Part shown: positions 25,278 through 33,306 of the stretch, piece after piece | Layout: each line of letters begins with the position of its first letter | How positions within the stretch are numbered: position 1 is the first letter of the stretch | Source of the DNA: Microbacterium sorbitolivorans | GTDB taxonomy: Bacteria; Actinomycetota; Actinomycetes; Actinomycetales; Microbacteriaceae | NCBI RefSeq assembly: GCF_003327285.1 | Contig: NZ_KZ848475.1 | Coordinates: 372,001-436,000 of the forward strand | Direction of reading: 5' to 3' | Length of the DNA stretch: 64,000 nt | Position numbers and translations under genes: made by a program | The notes under the pieces: generated by a model | What the model saw: only the letters and a program-made list of their open reading frames with translations | Told to the model about the DNA's origin: nothing | The model's database searches: none

Positions 25278-25631
25278 TCACCAGCGCACAGGAAGGATCC
25301 CGGAAATGTCTGCACGAGTGCCTGACACGGCGATCTTGCCGTCGGCGGTCGTATCGGCCCACGTTTTCTCGCCCGTCGCGAGCGCGAGCCACGTCGCCGC
25401 ATCGGTCTCGACGACGTTCGGCGGGGTCCCTCGGTGATGCGAGAGGCCCTGGATCACCTGGACGGCCCCGAACGGCGGAACCCGCACCTCGACGCTCTTC
25501 CCCGGCGCCTTCTCTTCGAGCAGTTGGAGCAGGTAGCGCACCGCCATCGCGGTCTGGTTGCGGGTCGGGGCATCGCCGAGCGCCGCGCGCACGGCGACGC
25601 GGCCTTCTTCGGTGTCAATCTTGCGGGCCAT
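25278..25631 (-). CDS. Sterol-carrier-family protein
   Basis: A 117-residue protein beginning MARKIDTEEGRVAVRAAL, with a central VRVPPFGAVQVIQGLSHHRGTPPNVVETDAATWLALATG segment. This matches the short SCP2-like proteins annotated as sterol carrier family in actinobacteria, always close to purD; their ligand is unknown. The start at 25631 has GAGAAT six bases upstream and no ribosome binding site. Only 32 bp separate it from the divergent purD start, so the two leaderless promoters lie back to back. Confidence 0.8.
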   Translation of the reverse strand: MARKIDTEEGRVAVRAALGDAPTRNQTAMAVRYLLQLLEEKAPGKSVEVRVPPFGAVQVIQGLSHHRGTPPNVVETDAATWLALATGEKTWADTTADGKIAVSGTRADISGILPVRW

Positions 25632-25643
25632 GCATCCATTCTC
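25632..25643 (-). promoter_or_regulatory. Leaderless -10 element of the sterol-carrier gene
   Basis: The minus strand has GAGAAT at 25643-25638, then GGATGC, then ATG. Six-base spacing; no ribosome binding site. Confidence 0.5.
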
Positions 25644-25651
25644 TCCGCCGG

Positions 25652-25663
25652 TACTCTGGAGGG
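25652..25663 (+). promoter_or_regulatory. Leaderless -10 element of purD
   Basis: TACTCT (25652-25657), six bases GGAGGG, GTG. The G-rich spacer resembles a ribosome binding site but lies too close to act as one. The -35 would fall on the start codon of the divergent gene. Confidence 0.5.
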
Positions 25664-26929
25664 GTGAAGATCCTCGTTCTTGGCTCCGGCGCACGTGAGC
25701 ACGCGATTGTCCTTGCCCTCAAGGCTGATGCCGCACAGCACGACGTGCTTGCTGCCCCCGGCAACGCCGGCATCGGTCGCGACGCGACCCTCGTCGACCT
25801 CGACATGATGGATCCGGCGGCCGTCACCGAGTTCGCGAACGCGAACGCGGTCGACCTCGTCGTCGTCGGTCCCGAGGCCCCGCTCGTCGCGGGCGTCGCC
25901 GACGCGCTGCGCGAGCGCGGGATCCCCGTCTTTGGTCCGGGCAAGCAGGCCGCGCAGCTCGAGGGATCCAAGGCGTTCGCGAAACGGATCATGGAGAACG
26001 CCGGCGTTCCGACCGGCCGCGCCACCCACGCCCGCACGATCGACGAGACCGCGGCCGCGCTCGACGAGTTCGGCGCTCCCTACGTCGTGAAGGCCGACGG
26101 CCTCGCCGCCGGCAAGGGCGTCATCGTGACGGAGGACCGCGAGGCGGCCCTGTCGCACGCAGCGACGTTCCTGCCGAGCGGCCCCGTGCTCGTCGAGGAG
26201 TTCCTCTCCGGCCCCGAGGTCTCACTCTTTTTCCTCAGTGACGGCGACACCGTGCGCCCCTTGAGCCCCGCGCAGGACTTCAAGCGCGCGCTCGACGGCG
26301 ACGAGGGCCCGAACACCGGCGGCATGGGCGCCTACTCGCCCCTCCCCTGGCTCGCCGAGCAGTTCGGCAGCGTCGACGCATTCGTCGACGAGGTCACCGA
26401 GACGGTCGCGAAGCCCGTCATCGCCGAGCTCGACCGCGACGGATCCCCGTTCATCGGCCTGCTCTACGCCGGCCTCATCATCACCGAGCAGGGCGTGCGC
26501 GTGATCGAATTCAACGCGCGCTTCGGAGACCCCGAGACGCAAATCGTGCTGCCGCGCCTGCAGACGCCGCTCGCCGAACTGCTGATGGCGGCTGCCAACG
26601 GCACTCTGGAGGACCAGCCGCGCCCCGTCTTCGGCGATGACGTCGCCGTGACCGTCGTGCTGGCGAGCGAGGGCTACCCCGCCTCCGCGATTACGGGCCG
26701 CGAGATCACCGGCCTCGACGAGGCGTCCGCCGTCGAGGGCGTGCACGTGACGCACGCCGCGACCGCGCTCGAGGGCGACAAGCTCATCGCGACGGGCGGC
26801 CGCGTGCTGAACGTCGTCGGCACCGGATCCACGTTCGCGATCGCCCGCGACCGCGCCTACGAGGCGATTTCGAAGATCGGCCTCGAGGGCGGCCAGTTCC
26901 GCACCGACATCGCGGCGAAGGTAGCCTAG
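25664..26929 (+). CDS. purD: Phosphoribosylamine-glycine ligase (GAR synthetase)
   Basis: ATP-grasp ligase joining phosphoribosylamine and glycine, step two of purine synthesis and the consumer of the PurF product. The 421 residues start KILVLGSGAREHAI. It shows VDLVVVGPEAPLVAG, GSKAFAKRIMENAGVPT, YVVKADGLAAGKGVIV (ATP-grasp), GPNTGGMGAYSP and VIEFNARFGDPETQ, all in family order. GTG at 25664 is the start. It stands alone on the plus strand, 5.6 kb from purM-purF, divergent from the sterol-carrier gene. Confidence 0.97.
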   Translation: MKILVLGSGAREHAIVLALKADAAQHDVLAAPGNAGIGRDATLVDLDMMDPAAVTEFANANAVDLVVVGPEAPLVAGVADALRERGIPVFGPGKQAAQLEGSKAFAKRIMENAGVPTGRATHARTIDETAAALDEFGAPYVVKADGLAAGKGVIVTEDREAALSHAATFLPSGPVLVEEFLSGPEVSLFFLSDGDTVRPLSPAQDFKRALDGDEGPNTGGMGAYSPLPWLAEQFGSVDAFVDEVTETVAKPVIAELDRDGSPFIGLLYAGLIITEQGVRVIEFNARFGDPETQIVLPRLQTPLAELLMAAANGTLEDQPRPVFGDDVAVTVVLASEGYPASAITGREITGLDEASAVEGVHVTHAATALEGDKLIATGGRVLNVVGTGSTFAIARDRAYEAISKIGLEGGQFRTDIAAKVA

Positions 26930-26999
26930 CGTTCCTCGACACGCCCGGGTATGATTTCCGGATTTGGCATGACGGGGACGCATCCGTATGCTTGATCTC

Positions 27000-27088
27000 G
27001 GTGACGTGTCCGAGCGGCCGAAGGTGCAACACTCGAAATGTTGTGTAGGTAACCCCTACCGCGGGTTCAAATCCCGCCGTCACCGCCA
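27000..27088 (+). tRNA. tRNA-Ser (anticodon CGA), CCA encoded
   Basis: The seven-base acceptor stem GGTGACG pairs with CGTCACC. The anticodon stem CAACA/TGTTG encloses CTCGAAA, giving anticodon CGA for UCG codons. A long class-II variable arm (GTAGG/CCTAC) and the T arm GCGGG-TTCAAAT-CCCGC follow. Discriminator G and CCA are encoded. A terminator follows within a few bases. The upstream 70 bp (26930-26999) presumably hold its promoter; I cannot define it. Confidence 0.97.
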
Positions 27089-27090
27089 CG

Positions 27091-27125
27091 AGAAAACCCC
27101 TGGGTAACCAGGGGTTTTCTGCTTT
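27091..27125 (+). terminator. Terminator after tRNA-Ser
   Basis: AGAAAACCCCTGG pairs perfectly with CCAGGGGTTTTCT around GTAA, followed by GCTTTTGTTG. Confidence 0.9.
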
Positions 27126-27146
27126 TGTTGAGGGTGTTGTTGCGCT

Positions 27147-27440
27147 TGCGGGATGCCTTCGCGTCGTTATGGGGCGCGAGAACGGCACGAACGCATCCCT
27201 GAAGCTTCGGCGATGCCTGCGGAATGCCTTCGTGTCGCCATGGGACGCGTGAGTGACACAAACGCATCCCTGAAGCGGCGGCGCACGCCTGAAGGATGCC
27301 CTCGCGTCGTTATAGGGCACGAGAACGACACGAACTCATCCCTCAAGCTTCAGCGCACGCCAGAAGGATGCCCCTCGCGTCGTTATCGGGCACGAGAACA
27401 CCCCTGCAGCGTCAGCGCATCCCTGTGGCGTCAGCGCATG
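27147..27440. repeat. Second tandem repeat family, four units of about 73 bp
   Basis: Four units begin near 27149, 27220, 27292 and 27363. The consensus runs GGATGCCYTCGCGTCGTTAT, then GGGCRCGAGAACGACACGAAC, then CATCCCTGAAGCTTC, then RGCGCACGCC. Within each unit GGATG..CGTCGTT and AACGACAC..CATCC are partly complementary, so each unit may fold into a hairpin. The fourth unit is truncated and followed by a short GCGTCAGCGCATCCC duplication. The sequence and period differ from the CTGCGGA arrays. No gene is present between 27126 and 27513; frames through it are open only because of the repeat. Confidence 0.85.
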
Positions 27441-27460
27441 CCCGCGGCATGCGTCGCGTG

Positions 27461-27508
27461 AATGACGAGAGTGGCGCTTCCTCACAAGGAAGCGCCATCC
27501 TTGTCATT
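27461..27508 (-). terminator. Terminator of the DsbA-like gene
   Basis: Inner stem TGGCGCTTCCT/AGGAAGCGCCA with loop CACA, extended by AATGAC/GTCATT outside. It lies just past the minus-strand stop at 27514. Confidence 0.85.
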
Positions 27509-27513
27509 CAAAG

Positions 27514-28242
27514 TCAGACGGCGCACCCGTCGGGGCCACAGACCTCACCGTCGGGCGTCATGAGGTTGAGCGCCGGCTTCGGGTTGAGCTCGTCGTAGAC
27601 CTGCGTCAGCGCCTGTTCGAAGACCTCCGCGGGCTGTGCGCCCGAGACGCCGTAGCGGCCGTCGATGACGTAGAACGGCACGCCGCGGATCCCGAGCTGC
27701 GCCGCCTGCGCGATGTCGCCCTTCACGTCGTCGGCGTGCTTCGCCGGATCCGCGAGGACCTCATCGGCTGCCTCGGCCGACAGGCCCGCATCGACGACGA
27801 CCTTCTTGAGGGCCTCGTGGTCGCCGACGTTGAGGCCGTTCTGGAAGTAGCCCAGGAACAGCGCGTCGACGACCTGGCGCTGGATGCCCTGCGCCGCGGC
27901 GGCCTGGATGAGGCGGTGCGCCGTGAATGTGTTTGCGGGGACCACGTCGTCGTGGTTGAACTCGAAGTCGAGCTCGGCCGCACCGGCGTCGAGGTGCTGG
28001 TGGCTCTGCTCGAGCATCTTCGGGTCGAGGCCGCGGCCAGTGAGGTACTCGGTCTGCGTCATCGTCGTCGTCTCGGGTGCCGTCGGGTCGAGCTGGTACG
28101 AGTGGTACCGCACGTCGACGTTCTCGCCAAACGGCAGCTTGTCGATCACCGCGTCGAGGCGACGCTCGCCCAGCAGGCACCACGGGCAGGCCACGTCGAG
28201 CCAGATGTCGATACCGAGGGGCGCGGGAGTCGTGTCAGTCAT
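27514..28242 (-). CDS. DsbA-family (FrnE-like) thiol oxidoreductase
   Basis: A 242-residue thioredoxin-fold protein with DIWLDVACPWCLLGERRL, so the active-site motif is CPWC. The alpha-helical insert carries NTFTAHRLIQAAAAQG, and the cis-Pro loop is GIRGVPFYVIDGRYGVSGAQPAEVF. There is no signal peptide, as in FrnE-type cytosolic members. A C-terminal extension ends GEVCGPDGCAV, with two further cysteines that may form a second redox pair or bind metal. The start at 28242 is preferred over a start six codons earlier. A GTTTACG element is near it and no ribosome binding site is evident. Confidence 0.92.
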   Translation of the reverse strand: MTDTTPAPLGIDIWLDVACPWCLLGERRLDAVIDKLPFGENVDVRYHSYQLDPTAPETTTMTQTEYLTGRGLDPKMLEQSHQHLDAGAAELDFEFNHDDVVPANTFTAHRLIQAAAAQGIQRQVVDALFLGYFQNGLNVGDHEALKKVVVDAGLSAEAADEVLADPAKHADDVKGDIAQAAQLGIRGVPFYVIDGRYGVSGAQPAEVFEQALTQVYDELNPKPALNLMTPDGEVCGPDGCAV

Positions 28243-28293
28243 GCTTGCGTAAACGCCCACGCGCCGGGGATTGTTCCCCTCCTAGCTACCGCG

Positions 28294-28890
28294 TCACTCG
28301 CAACCGACGCCGTCGCCATCGCGGTCGAGATGCGACCCGTATCCTGGATCCCCGACGCGAACTGGCGCGGCGCCGGCCGCTCGGGCCTCGCTGCAGTTCT
28401 TGAAATACACGCTGGTCTCGACCGGGGGCGCAGCCTGTTCGGGCTGAGCCACCGGCGCCGCCGCCACGGCGGCTTCGAGCTCACCGATTCGCGCGTCGCG
28501 CTCGGCGATGATCGCGGCGGCATCTTCCGCCTGCTGAAGCGCATCCGCGGCTTCGTTAGTCGCGTCGGCGGTCTTCTGCTGCTCGGCTTCGATGGCTTCG
28601 GTGAGCTCGTCAATCTGGTCCTGCAGGTCATTCGCGACCAACTCAGTGTCGCTCGCCGCAGCGAGAGCCTCCTCCGCTTCCGTGGCGGCGGCCTCTGCCC
28701 GTTCCTCGGCGGCCTCGAGTTGGGTGGATATCTGCGCGTTGTCTGCATTGAGGTCGCTGATGTCACTGGCGCTGCCCGACGAGCCTGCGGCACCTCCGCC
28801 GATGAGACCAGTGACCAGCATTGCCCCCGCGGTCCACGCGGCGGCCTTGCGTGACATCGTGCCCTGAAGAAAACCCGGCGTACGAGACAA
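28294..28890 (-). CDS. Exported coiled-coil protein with C-terminal excalibur domain
   Basis: About 198 residues. A signal or anchor segment (AAAWTAGAMLVTGLIGGGAAG) is followed by a long coiled coil rich in Ala/Glu (residues about 50-135, for example LEAAEERAEAAATEAEEALAA), a Pro/Ala linker, and an excalibur domain (YFKNCSEARAAGAAPVR, HLDRDGDGVGCE) with the DxDxDG calcium-like loop and two cysteines. I choose the TTG at 28890 because AAGGAG lies five bases before it; the ATG at 28857 has no ribosome binding site. Probably cell-surface; partner unknown. Confidence 0.85.
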   Translation of the reverse strand: MSRTPGFLQGTMSRKAAAWTAGAMLVTGLIGGGAAGSSGSASDISDLNADNAQISTQLEAAEERAEAAATEAEEALAAASDTELVANDLQDQIDELTEAIEAEQQKTADATNEAADALQQAEDAAAIIAERDARIGELEAAVAAAPVAQPEQAAPPVETSVYFKNCSEARAAGAAPVRVGDPGYGSHLDRDGDGVGCE

Positions 28891-28995
28891 GACTTCTCCT
28901 TGCAACTACTCCAACGTAAGTTATAAGAAGTATATTGGAAGTGGGTTCACGCCCATGCGTTTCTCACTAGGCATATATGCCCTGCGCCGCCCCTC

Positions 28996-30384
28996 CTAGA
29001 ACGGCGCGATGTCGTTGTCGGTGAGCTTGCCGCGGCGCTTGCCCGTGGTCTCGCCGTCGGTGCGCTTCATGAGCGCGTCGAGCGCGTTGTTTAGCCGGCC
29101 GGCGCGGTCGTCGATCGTGCGGGCGTAGCCGAGGCGCTTCGCCTCGGCGCGGCGCTGCGCAGCCTGCGTGACCGGGCGCACCTCCCCCGCGAGCGACAGC
29201 TCGCCCGACACCGCGACGTCGCGTGGCACGGTGAACTTCATGACGGATCCGGCGACCGCGATCGCGATCGCGAGATCGGCGGCCGGTTCGGAGAACCGCA
29301 CGCCGCCGACCGTCGAGACGTAGACCTCCTGGTCGCTCGTCTTAATACCGGCGCGGCGCTCAAGCACCGCGAGGATCATCGCGACGCGCGACGCGTCGAC
29401 ACCGTGCACGACGCGGCGGGGGTTGCCGGGGTGCGTCGGGATCGTGAGCGCCTGCACCTCGACGGGGAGCGCGCGCTGGCCCTCCATAGAGATGCCCACG
29501 CACGTACCCTGCTCGGGCTCGCCCTTCGAGAGGAACATGCTCGACGGATCCGGGACCTCCTGGATGCCCGCGCCCGTCATCTCGAAGCAGCCGACCTCGT
29601 CGGTCGGTCCGAAGCGGTTCTTGAGCGCGCGGATGAAGCGCAACGCCGTCTGCCGGTCGCCCTCAAAGTGGCACACGACGTCGACGAGGTGCTCGAGCAC
29701 GCGCGGGCCCGCGACGTTGCCGTCTTTCGTGACGTGGCCGACGATGATGATCGGCAGGCTACGATCTTTCGCGACGCGGATCAGCGTCGACGCGACCTCG
29801 CGCACCTGGCCGGGCATTCCGGCCGCGCCGTCGAGGTCTGCCGACGCCACCGTCTGCACCGAGTCGACGATCACGAGGCCGGGCTCGACCTGGTCGATGT
29901 GGCCGAGCACCGTCGCGAGGTCTACCTCGCTCGCGAGATACAGCTGGTCGTGGAGGGCGTCGGTGCGCTCTGCACGTAGGCGCACCTGCGCGACCGACTC
30001 CTCGGCACTCACGTAGAGCACGCGGCGCCCCTCTTTCGCGGCGCGTGCCGCAACCTCGAGAAGCAGCGTCGACTTGCCCACACCGGGCTCGCCCGAAAGC
30101 AGGATCGCGGCGCCCGGCACGATGCCGCCACCCAGCACACGGTCGAACTCACCCACCCCGCTCTTGCGACGTGGCGAGTCGCTCGTCGAGATCTGCGTGA
30201 TCGGCTTGGCAGCCGACGTCGGCGCGAGAGACTGCACGCGCTTCGCGGCGGCCTTCGCCGTCATGCCGGCCTCTTGCACCGTGCCCCACTGCTGGCACTC
30301 GCCGCAGCGCCCGACCCACTTCATGGTCGTCCACCCGCACTCAGAACAAACGTATGCGGGGGCGGAGGAGCGTTTCGTGGCCAT
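28996..30384 (-). CDS. radA: DNA repair/recombination protein RadA
   Basis: A RecA-like branch-migration helicase of 462 residues. It has a zinc finger (YVCSECGWTTMKWVGRCGEC), Walker A GEPGVGKSTLLLE, the RadA-specific KNRFGPTDEVGCFEM motif, and a C-terminal Lon-like domain (STVGGVRFSEPAADLAIAIA, GELSLAGEVRPV). It acts in the cytosol on recombination intermediates. The ATG at 30384 has TAGCCT six bases upstream and no ribosome binding site. Repeat array 3 begins 46 nt beyond the start. Confidence 0.97.
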   Translation of the reverse strand: MATKRSSAPAYVCSECGWTTMKWVGRCGECQQWGTVQEAGMTAKAAAKRVQSLAPTSAAKPITQISTSDSPRRKSGVGEFDRVLGGGIVPGAAILLSGEPGVGKSTLLLEVAARAAKEGRRVLYVSAEESVAQVRLRAERTDALHDQLYLASEVDLATVLGHIDQVEPGLVIVDSVQTVASADLDGAAGMPGQVREVASTLIRVAKDRSLPIIIVGHVTKDGNVAGPRVLEHLVDVVCHFEGDRQTALRFIRALKNRFGPTDEVGCFEMTGAGIQEVPDPSSMFLSKGEPEQGTCVGISMEGQRALPVEVQALTIPTHPGNPRRVVHGVDASRVAMILAVLERRAGIKTSDQEVYVSTVGGVRFSEPAADLAIAIAVAGSVMKFTVPRDVAVSGELSLAGEVRPVTQAAQRRAEAKRLGYARTIDDRAGRLNNALDALMKRTDGETTGKRRGKLTDNDIAPF

Positions 30385-30396
30385 GTCTACAGGCTA
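30385..30396 (-). promoter_or_regulatory. Leaderless -10 element of radA
   Basis: The minus strand has TAGCCT, six bases, ATG. The -35 region would lie close to the edge of repeat array 3. Confidence 0.5.
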
Positions 30397-30430
30397 GGCG
30401 GGACCGCTGACAATCGAGCGGGCGGGGCCG

Positions 30431-30942
30431 CAACTGCGGAGATGAGCCCTTTCTGCGGATCCGAGGGGTCGAACCTTCCGCAGTTGTGGGCCAACTCCGT
30501 GGTTCGGTGCCAGTCGGGTCGCGCCTGGCCTGCCCGCGGCCGCAACAGCGGAGATGAGCCCGAACTGCGGATCCGGAAGCCCGAATCTTCCGCAGATTTG
30601 GGTCAGCTCCGCAGTTCGGGGCCATCGGGCCTCGCGTGGCCGGCCCACCGCCGCAACTGCGGAGGTGGCCCCTAGCTGCGGATCCGAGAGCCCAGATGCT
30701 CCGCAGTTATAGGTCAGCTCCGCAGTTCGGGGTCACAACACACCGCGTGGCCCGATCTGCGGAGGTGACCCCTTAATGCGGAGCCGCGGGGCCGAATGAT
30801 CCGCAGATATGGGTCATGTCCGCAGTTCGGGGCCAGGTTGGCCCGAGAGGCAAGACCCAGGCCGCAACTGCGGAGATGAACCCTTACTGCGGATCCGCGC
30901 ACCCGGATCCTCCGCAGTTGTGGGCCAACTCCGCAGTGAGGG
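30431..30942. repeat. Hairpin-repeat array 3: five units of the CTGCGGA interrupted palindrome
   Basis: Five units start near 30431, 30541, 30653, 30754 and 30863, with a period of about 108. They lie between divergent radA and the MFS gene. The loop here is of the type TCCGAGGGTCGAACCT or TCCGGAAGCCCGAATCT, and the linker contains GGCCNGCCCGCGGCCGCAA-like words. The fourth unit has a changed loop (GCCGCGGGGCCGAATGA). The last unit ends 34 nt before the MFS start codon, so the MFS promoter overlaps the array. No gene is present in 30385-30976. Confidence 0.95.
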
Positions 30943-30964
30943 CGCGCGGGCCAGCCCCGCGCGC

Positions 30965-30976
30965 GAGAATGGCCCC
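30965..30976 (+). promoter_or_regulatory. Leaderless -10 element of the MFS gene
   Basis: GAGAAT, six bases GGCCCC, ATG. The same GCGCGAGAATGG...CATGACC context precedes the YchJ-like gene 1.3 kb downstream. Confidence 0.5.
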
Positions 30977-32338
30977 ATGACCTCCGCCACGCGGATCCTG
31001 TGGGTCGCGATTCTCGCGTCGTTCGTGTCGTTCCTCGACGGCACGATCGTCAATGTTGCTCTGCCGGCGATCGATCGCGAGCTCGGTGGCGGCCTCGCGA
31101 CGCAGCAGTGGGTCGTGGACGGGTATCTCGTGACGCTCGGCGCGCTGATGCTGGTCGCGGGGTCGGTCAGCGACACCTTCGGGCGCGCGCTCGTGCTGCG
31201 CATCGGCCTCGTCGGCTTCGGCATCGCGTCGGTGGCGATCGCGCTCGCGCCGGATCCGGGGATCCTCATCGCCGCGCGGCTCGTACAGGGCGCGGCCGGC
31301 GCGTTCCTCGTGCCGAGCTCGCTCGCCCTCATCACCTCGGCGTTCGACGGCCCCGCGCAGTCGAAGGCGATCGGCACGTGGACGTCGTTCACGACGGGCG
31401 CGATGATCGCGGGCCCGCTCATCGGCGGCGCGCTCGTCGATCTCGCGAGCTGGCGCCTCGCGTTCCTCATCAACGTGGTTCCGATCGCCGCGACGCTCGT
31501 GCTCGCGCGCGGGATCCGGGATCCGCAGCGCAGCGCCGGCGCCCGCATCGACGCGCTCGGCGCCGCGATGTGCGTGCTCGGGCTCGGCGGGGTCGTGTTC
31601 GCCCTCATCGAGCAGCCGCGGCGGGGTTGGGCGGATCCGGCGATCGCCATCGCCGCGATCGGCGGGGTCGCGCTCTTCGCGCTGTTCCTCGCGCGGCAGC
31701 ACACCGCGCGCTCGCCGATCCTGCCGCTCGCGCTGTTCCGGATCCGGAATTTCTGGGCGGGCAACCTCGCGACGGCGTTCATCTACGCGGCGCTCTCGCT
31801 CAACGGATTCGTGCTCGCTATCTATCTGCAGCAGGGCGCCGGGCTCTCGGCGACGCTCGCGGGGCTCGCGAGCCTGCCCGTGACGATCCTCATGATCCTG
31901 CTCAGTTCGCGCGCCGGCGAGCTCGCCGGCAGATGGGGCGCGCGCTGGTTCATGACGCTCGGGCCGCTGCTCATGGCGGCCGGATCCGTGATGCTCCTGC
32001 TCGTCGGCCCCGACTTCGACTACTGGTGGCAGGTGCTGCCCGGAATGATCGTGTTCGGCATCGGCCTGACGACGACGGTGTCGCCGCTGACCTCCACGAT
32101 CCTCGGATCCATCGACGCGGAGCGCAGCGGCATCGCGAGCGCCGTCAACAACGCGATCTCCCGCGTCGCGGGCCTCATCGCGGTCGCGATGATCGGCACG
32201 GCGATCGGCGGATCCCTCGACCTCGCAGGTTTTCACCGCGCCTGCATCATCGTCGCGGCGCTGCTCGCGGCGGGCGGTCTCGTTTCCTGGGTGGGGATCC
32301 GGGATCGCCGCGCGCCGCGCGCGAGAATGGATCCATGA
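30977..32338 (+). CDS. MFS drug transporter, DHA2 (14-TM) type
   Basis: A 453-residue membrane protein. It starts RILWVAILASFVSFLDGTIVNVALPAI, the DHA2 motif with Asp in TM1. It continues with QWVVDGYLVTLGALMLVAGS, DTFGRALVLRIGLVGFG and LVQGAAGAFLVPSSLALI. These are EmrB/QacA-type proton-coupled exporters of drugs or toxic organic cations; the substrate here is unknown. The start is the ATG at 30977; the upstream extension is translated repeat. The stop overlaps the YchJ-like ATG (ATGA), so the pair is coupled. Confidence 0.92.
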   Translation: MTSATRILWVAILASFVSFLDGTIVNVALPAIDRELGGGLATQQWVVDGYLVTLGALMLVAGSVSDTFGRALVLRIGLVGFGIASVAIALAPDPGILIAARLVQGAAGAFLVPSSLALITSAFDGPAQSKAIGTWTSFTTGAMIAGPLIGGALVDLASWRLAFLINVVPIAATLVLARGIRDPQRSAGARIDALGAAMCVLGLGGVVFALIEQPRRGWADPAIAIAAIGGVALFALFLARQHTARSPILPLALFRIRNFWAGNLATAFIYAALSLNGFVLAIYLQQGAGLSATLAGLASLPVTILMILLSSRAGELAGRWGARWFMTLGPLLMAAGSVMLLLVGPDFDYWWQVLPGMIVFGIGLTTTVSPLTSTILGSIDAERSGIASAVNNAISRVAGLIAVAMIGTAIGGSLDLAGFHRACIIVAALLAAGGLVSWVGIRDRRAPRARMDP

Positions 32339-32688
32339 CCGCCTGCCCCTGTGGATCCGCCGATTATGACGCGTGCTGCGGCGCGCTGCACCGCGGGGCG
32401 CGCGACGCCGCGACGCCCGATGAGCTGATGCGCTCGCGGTATTCGGCGTTCGCGAAGGGCGACGAGTTCTACCTCGCCCGCACCTGGCACCCGCGCACGC
32501 GGCCCGCGGATCTGTCGATGGATCCGTCCCTGCGGTGGACGGGGCTCACGATCCTCGCATCGACGGACGACACCGTCGACTTCGTCGCGCACTACGTCGA
32601 CGCCGACGGCGCCGGATCCCTGCGGGAGCACTCGCGCTTCGCGCGGCGCGCGGGGCGGTGGGTGTATGTCGACGGCGACGTGGGGTGA
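32335..32688 (+). CDS. YchJ-family protein with SEC-C-like zinc knuckle
   Basis: A 117-residue protein. The N-terminus ACPCGSADYDACCGALHRG is the SEC-C/YchJ metal-binding cluster. It is followed by TPDELMRSRYSAFAKGDEFYLARTWHP and a C-terminal NTF2-like half (DFVAHYVDADGAGSLREHSRF). This is the full UPF0225 layout; function is unknown. It overlaps the MFS stop by ATGA, yet GAGAAT-GGATCC-ATG also fits a leaderless internal promoter. The stop is three bases from repeat array 4. Confidence 0.92.
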   Translation: MTACPCGSADYDACCGALHRGARDAATPDELMRSRYSAFAKGDEFYLARTWHPRTRPADLSMDPSLRWTGLTILASTDDTVDFVAHYVDADGAGSLREHSRFARRAGRWVYVDGDVG

Positions 32689-32690
32689 GC

Positions 32691-32884
32691 CGCAACTTCG
32701 GAGGTCACCCCGAACTGCGGACCCGACAGGGCAGAACCTCCGCAGTACGGGGTCAAGTCCGCAGTTTGGGACCAGCGCAGCCCCACGCGCACCCCTGAAC
32801 CGCAACTGCGGAGATGACCCCGAACTGCGGACCCGACAGGGCAGAGTCTCCGCAATACGGGGTCAAGTCCGCAGAACGGGGCCG
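32691..32884. repeat. Hairpin-repeat array 4: two units of the CTGCGGA interrupted palindrome
   Basis: Units at about 32691-32771 and 32804-32884 share the loop CCCGACAGGGCAGARYC, seen in no other array. They fill essentially the whole gap between the convergent YchJ-like and SseB-like genes, where a bidirectional terminator would be expected. Confidence 0.95.
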
Positions 32885-32886
32885 TG

Positions 32887-33297
32887 TCAGGCCCGCAGCG
32901 CCTCGAGGATGTCGGCGGGCGCGGCCTGCATCGGGTGAGGCCCGGCGATGTCGATGAACACCGTCGTGATCGTGTCTTCGTGCGTGACCAGGAACTTCTC
33001 GAGCCACGCCGCCGAGTACGCCGCGACCGTCGGCGGCAGGTTCGCGGGCTTGTTGCGGGCATCGCTGAAGAGCAGGAGCGCGACGTCGCCCGTCTTCGCG
33101 TCGCGGTACGTCCAGACCTCGCCCGAGTCGCGGGGGTTATCGCGATCGCCCGAAGAGATCAGCGGCACGATCGAGTTGCCGTTGCGCAGCGACAGGGCGA
33201 TGGCCGCCATGTCCTGCTTCTCGAGCGCCTGCGCGAGCGCCTCCGAACGGAACTCTTCCGGATCCAACTGCACCGGCTTCTTGCGCTTTTTCGCCAT
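32887..33297 (-). CDS. SseB-like protein
   Basis: A 136-residue protein with a lysine-rich start (MAKKRKKPVQLDPEEF), then MAAIALSLRNGNSIVPLIS, EVWTYRDAKTGDVALLLFSDARNKP, and a C-terminal FIDIAGPHPMQAAPADILEAL. Size and the LLLFSD and IDIAGP blocks resemble the SseB N-terminal domain family, whose function in actinobacteria is unknown. The assignment is moderate. The ATG at 33297 has TAGGCT six bases upstream with GGATCC between. The TAG of this -10 is the stop codon of the gene above it. Confidence 0.6.
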   Translation of the reverse strand: MAKKRKKPVQLDPEEFRSEALAQALEKQDMAAIALSLRNGNSIVPLISSGDRDNPRDSGEVWTYRDAKTGDVALLLFSDARNKPANLPPTVAAYSAAWLEKFLVTHEDTITTVFIDIAGPHPMQAAPADILEALRA

Positions 33298-33306
33298 GGA
33301 TCCAGC

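Noticed and set aside
27147..27440. Short coding genes in the 27-kb repeat
   Set aside because: Open frames on both strands simply follow the 73-bp period; no start signals and no conserved protein.
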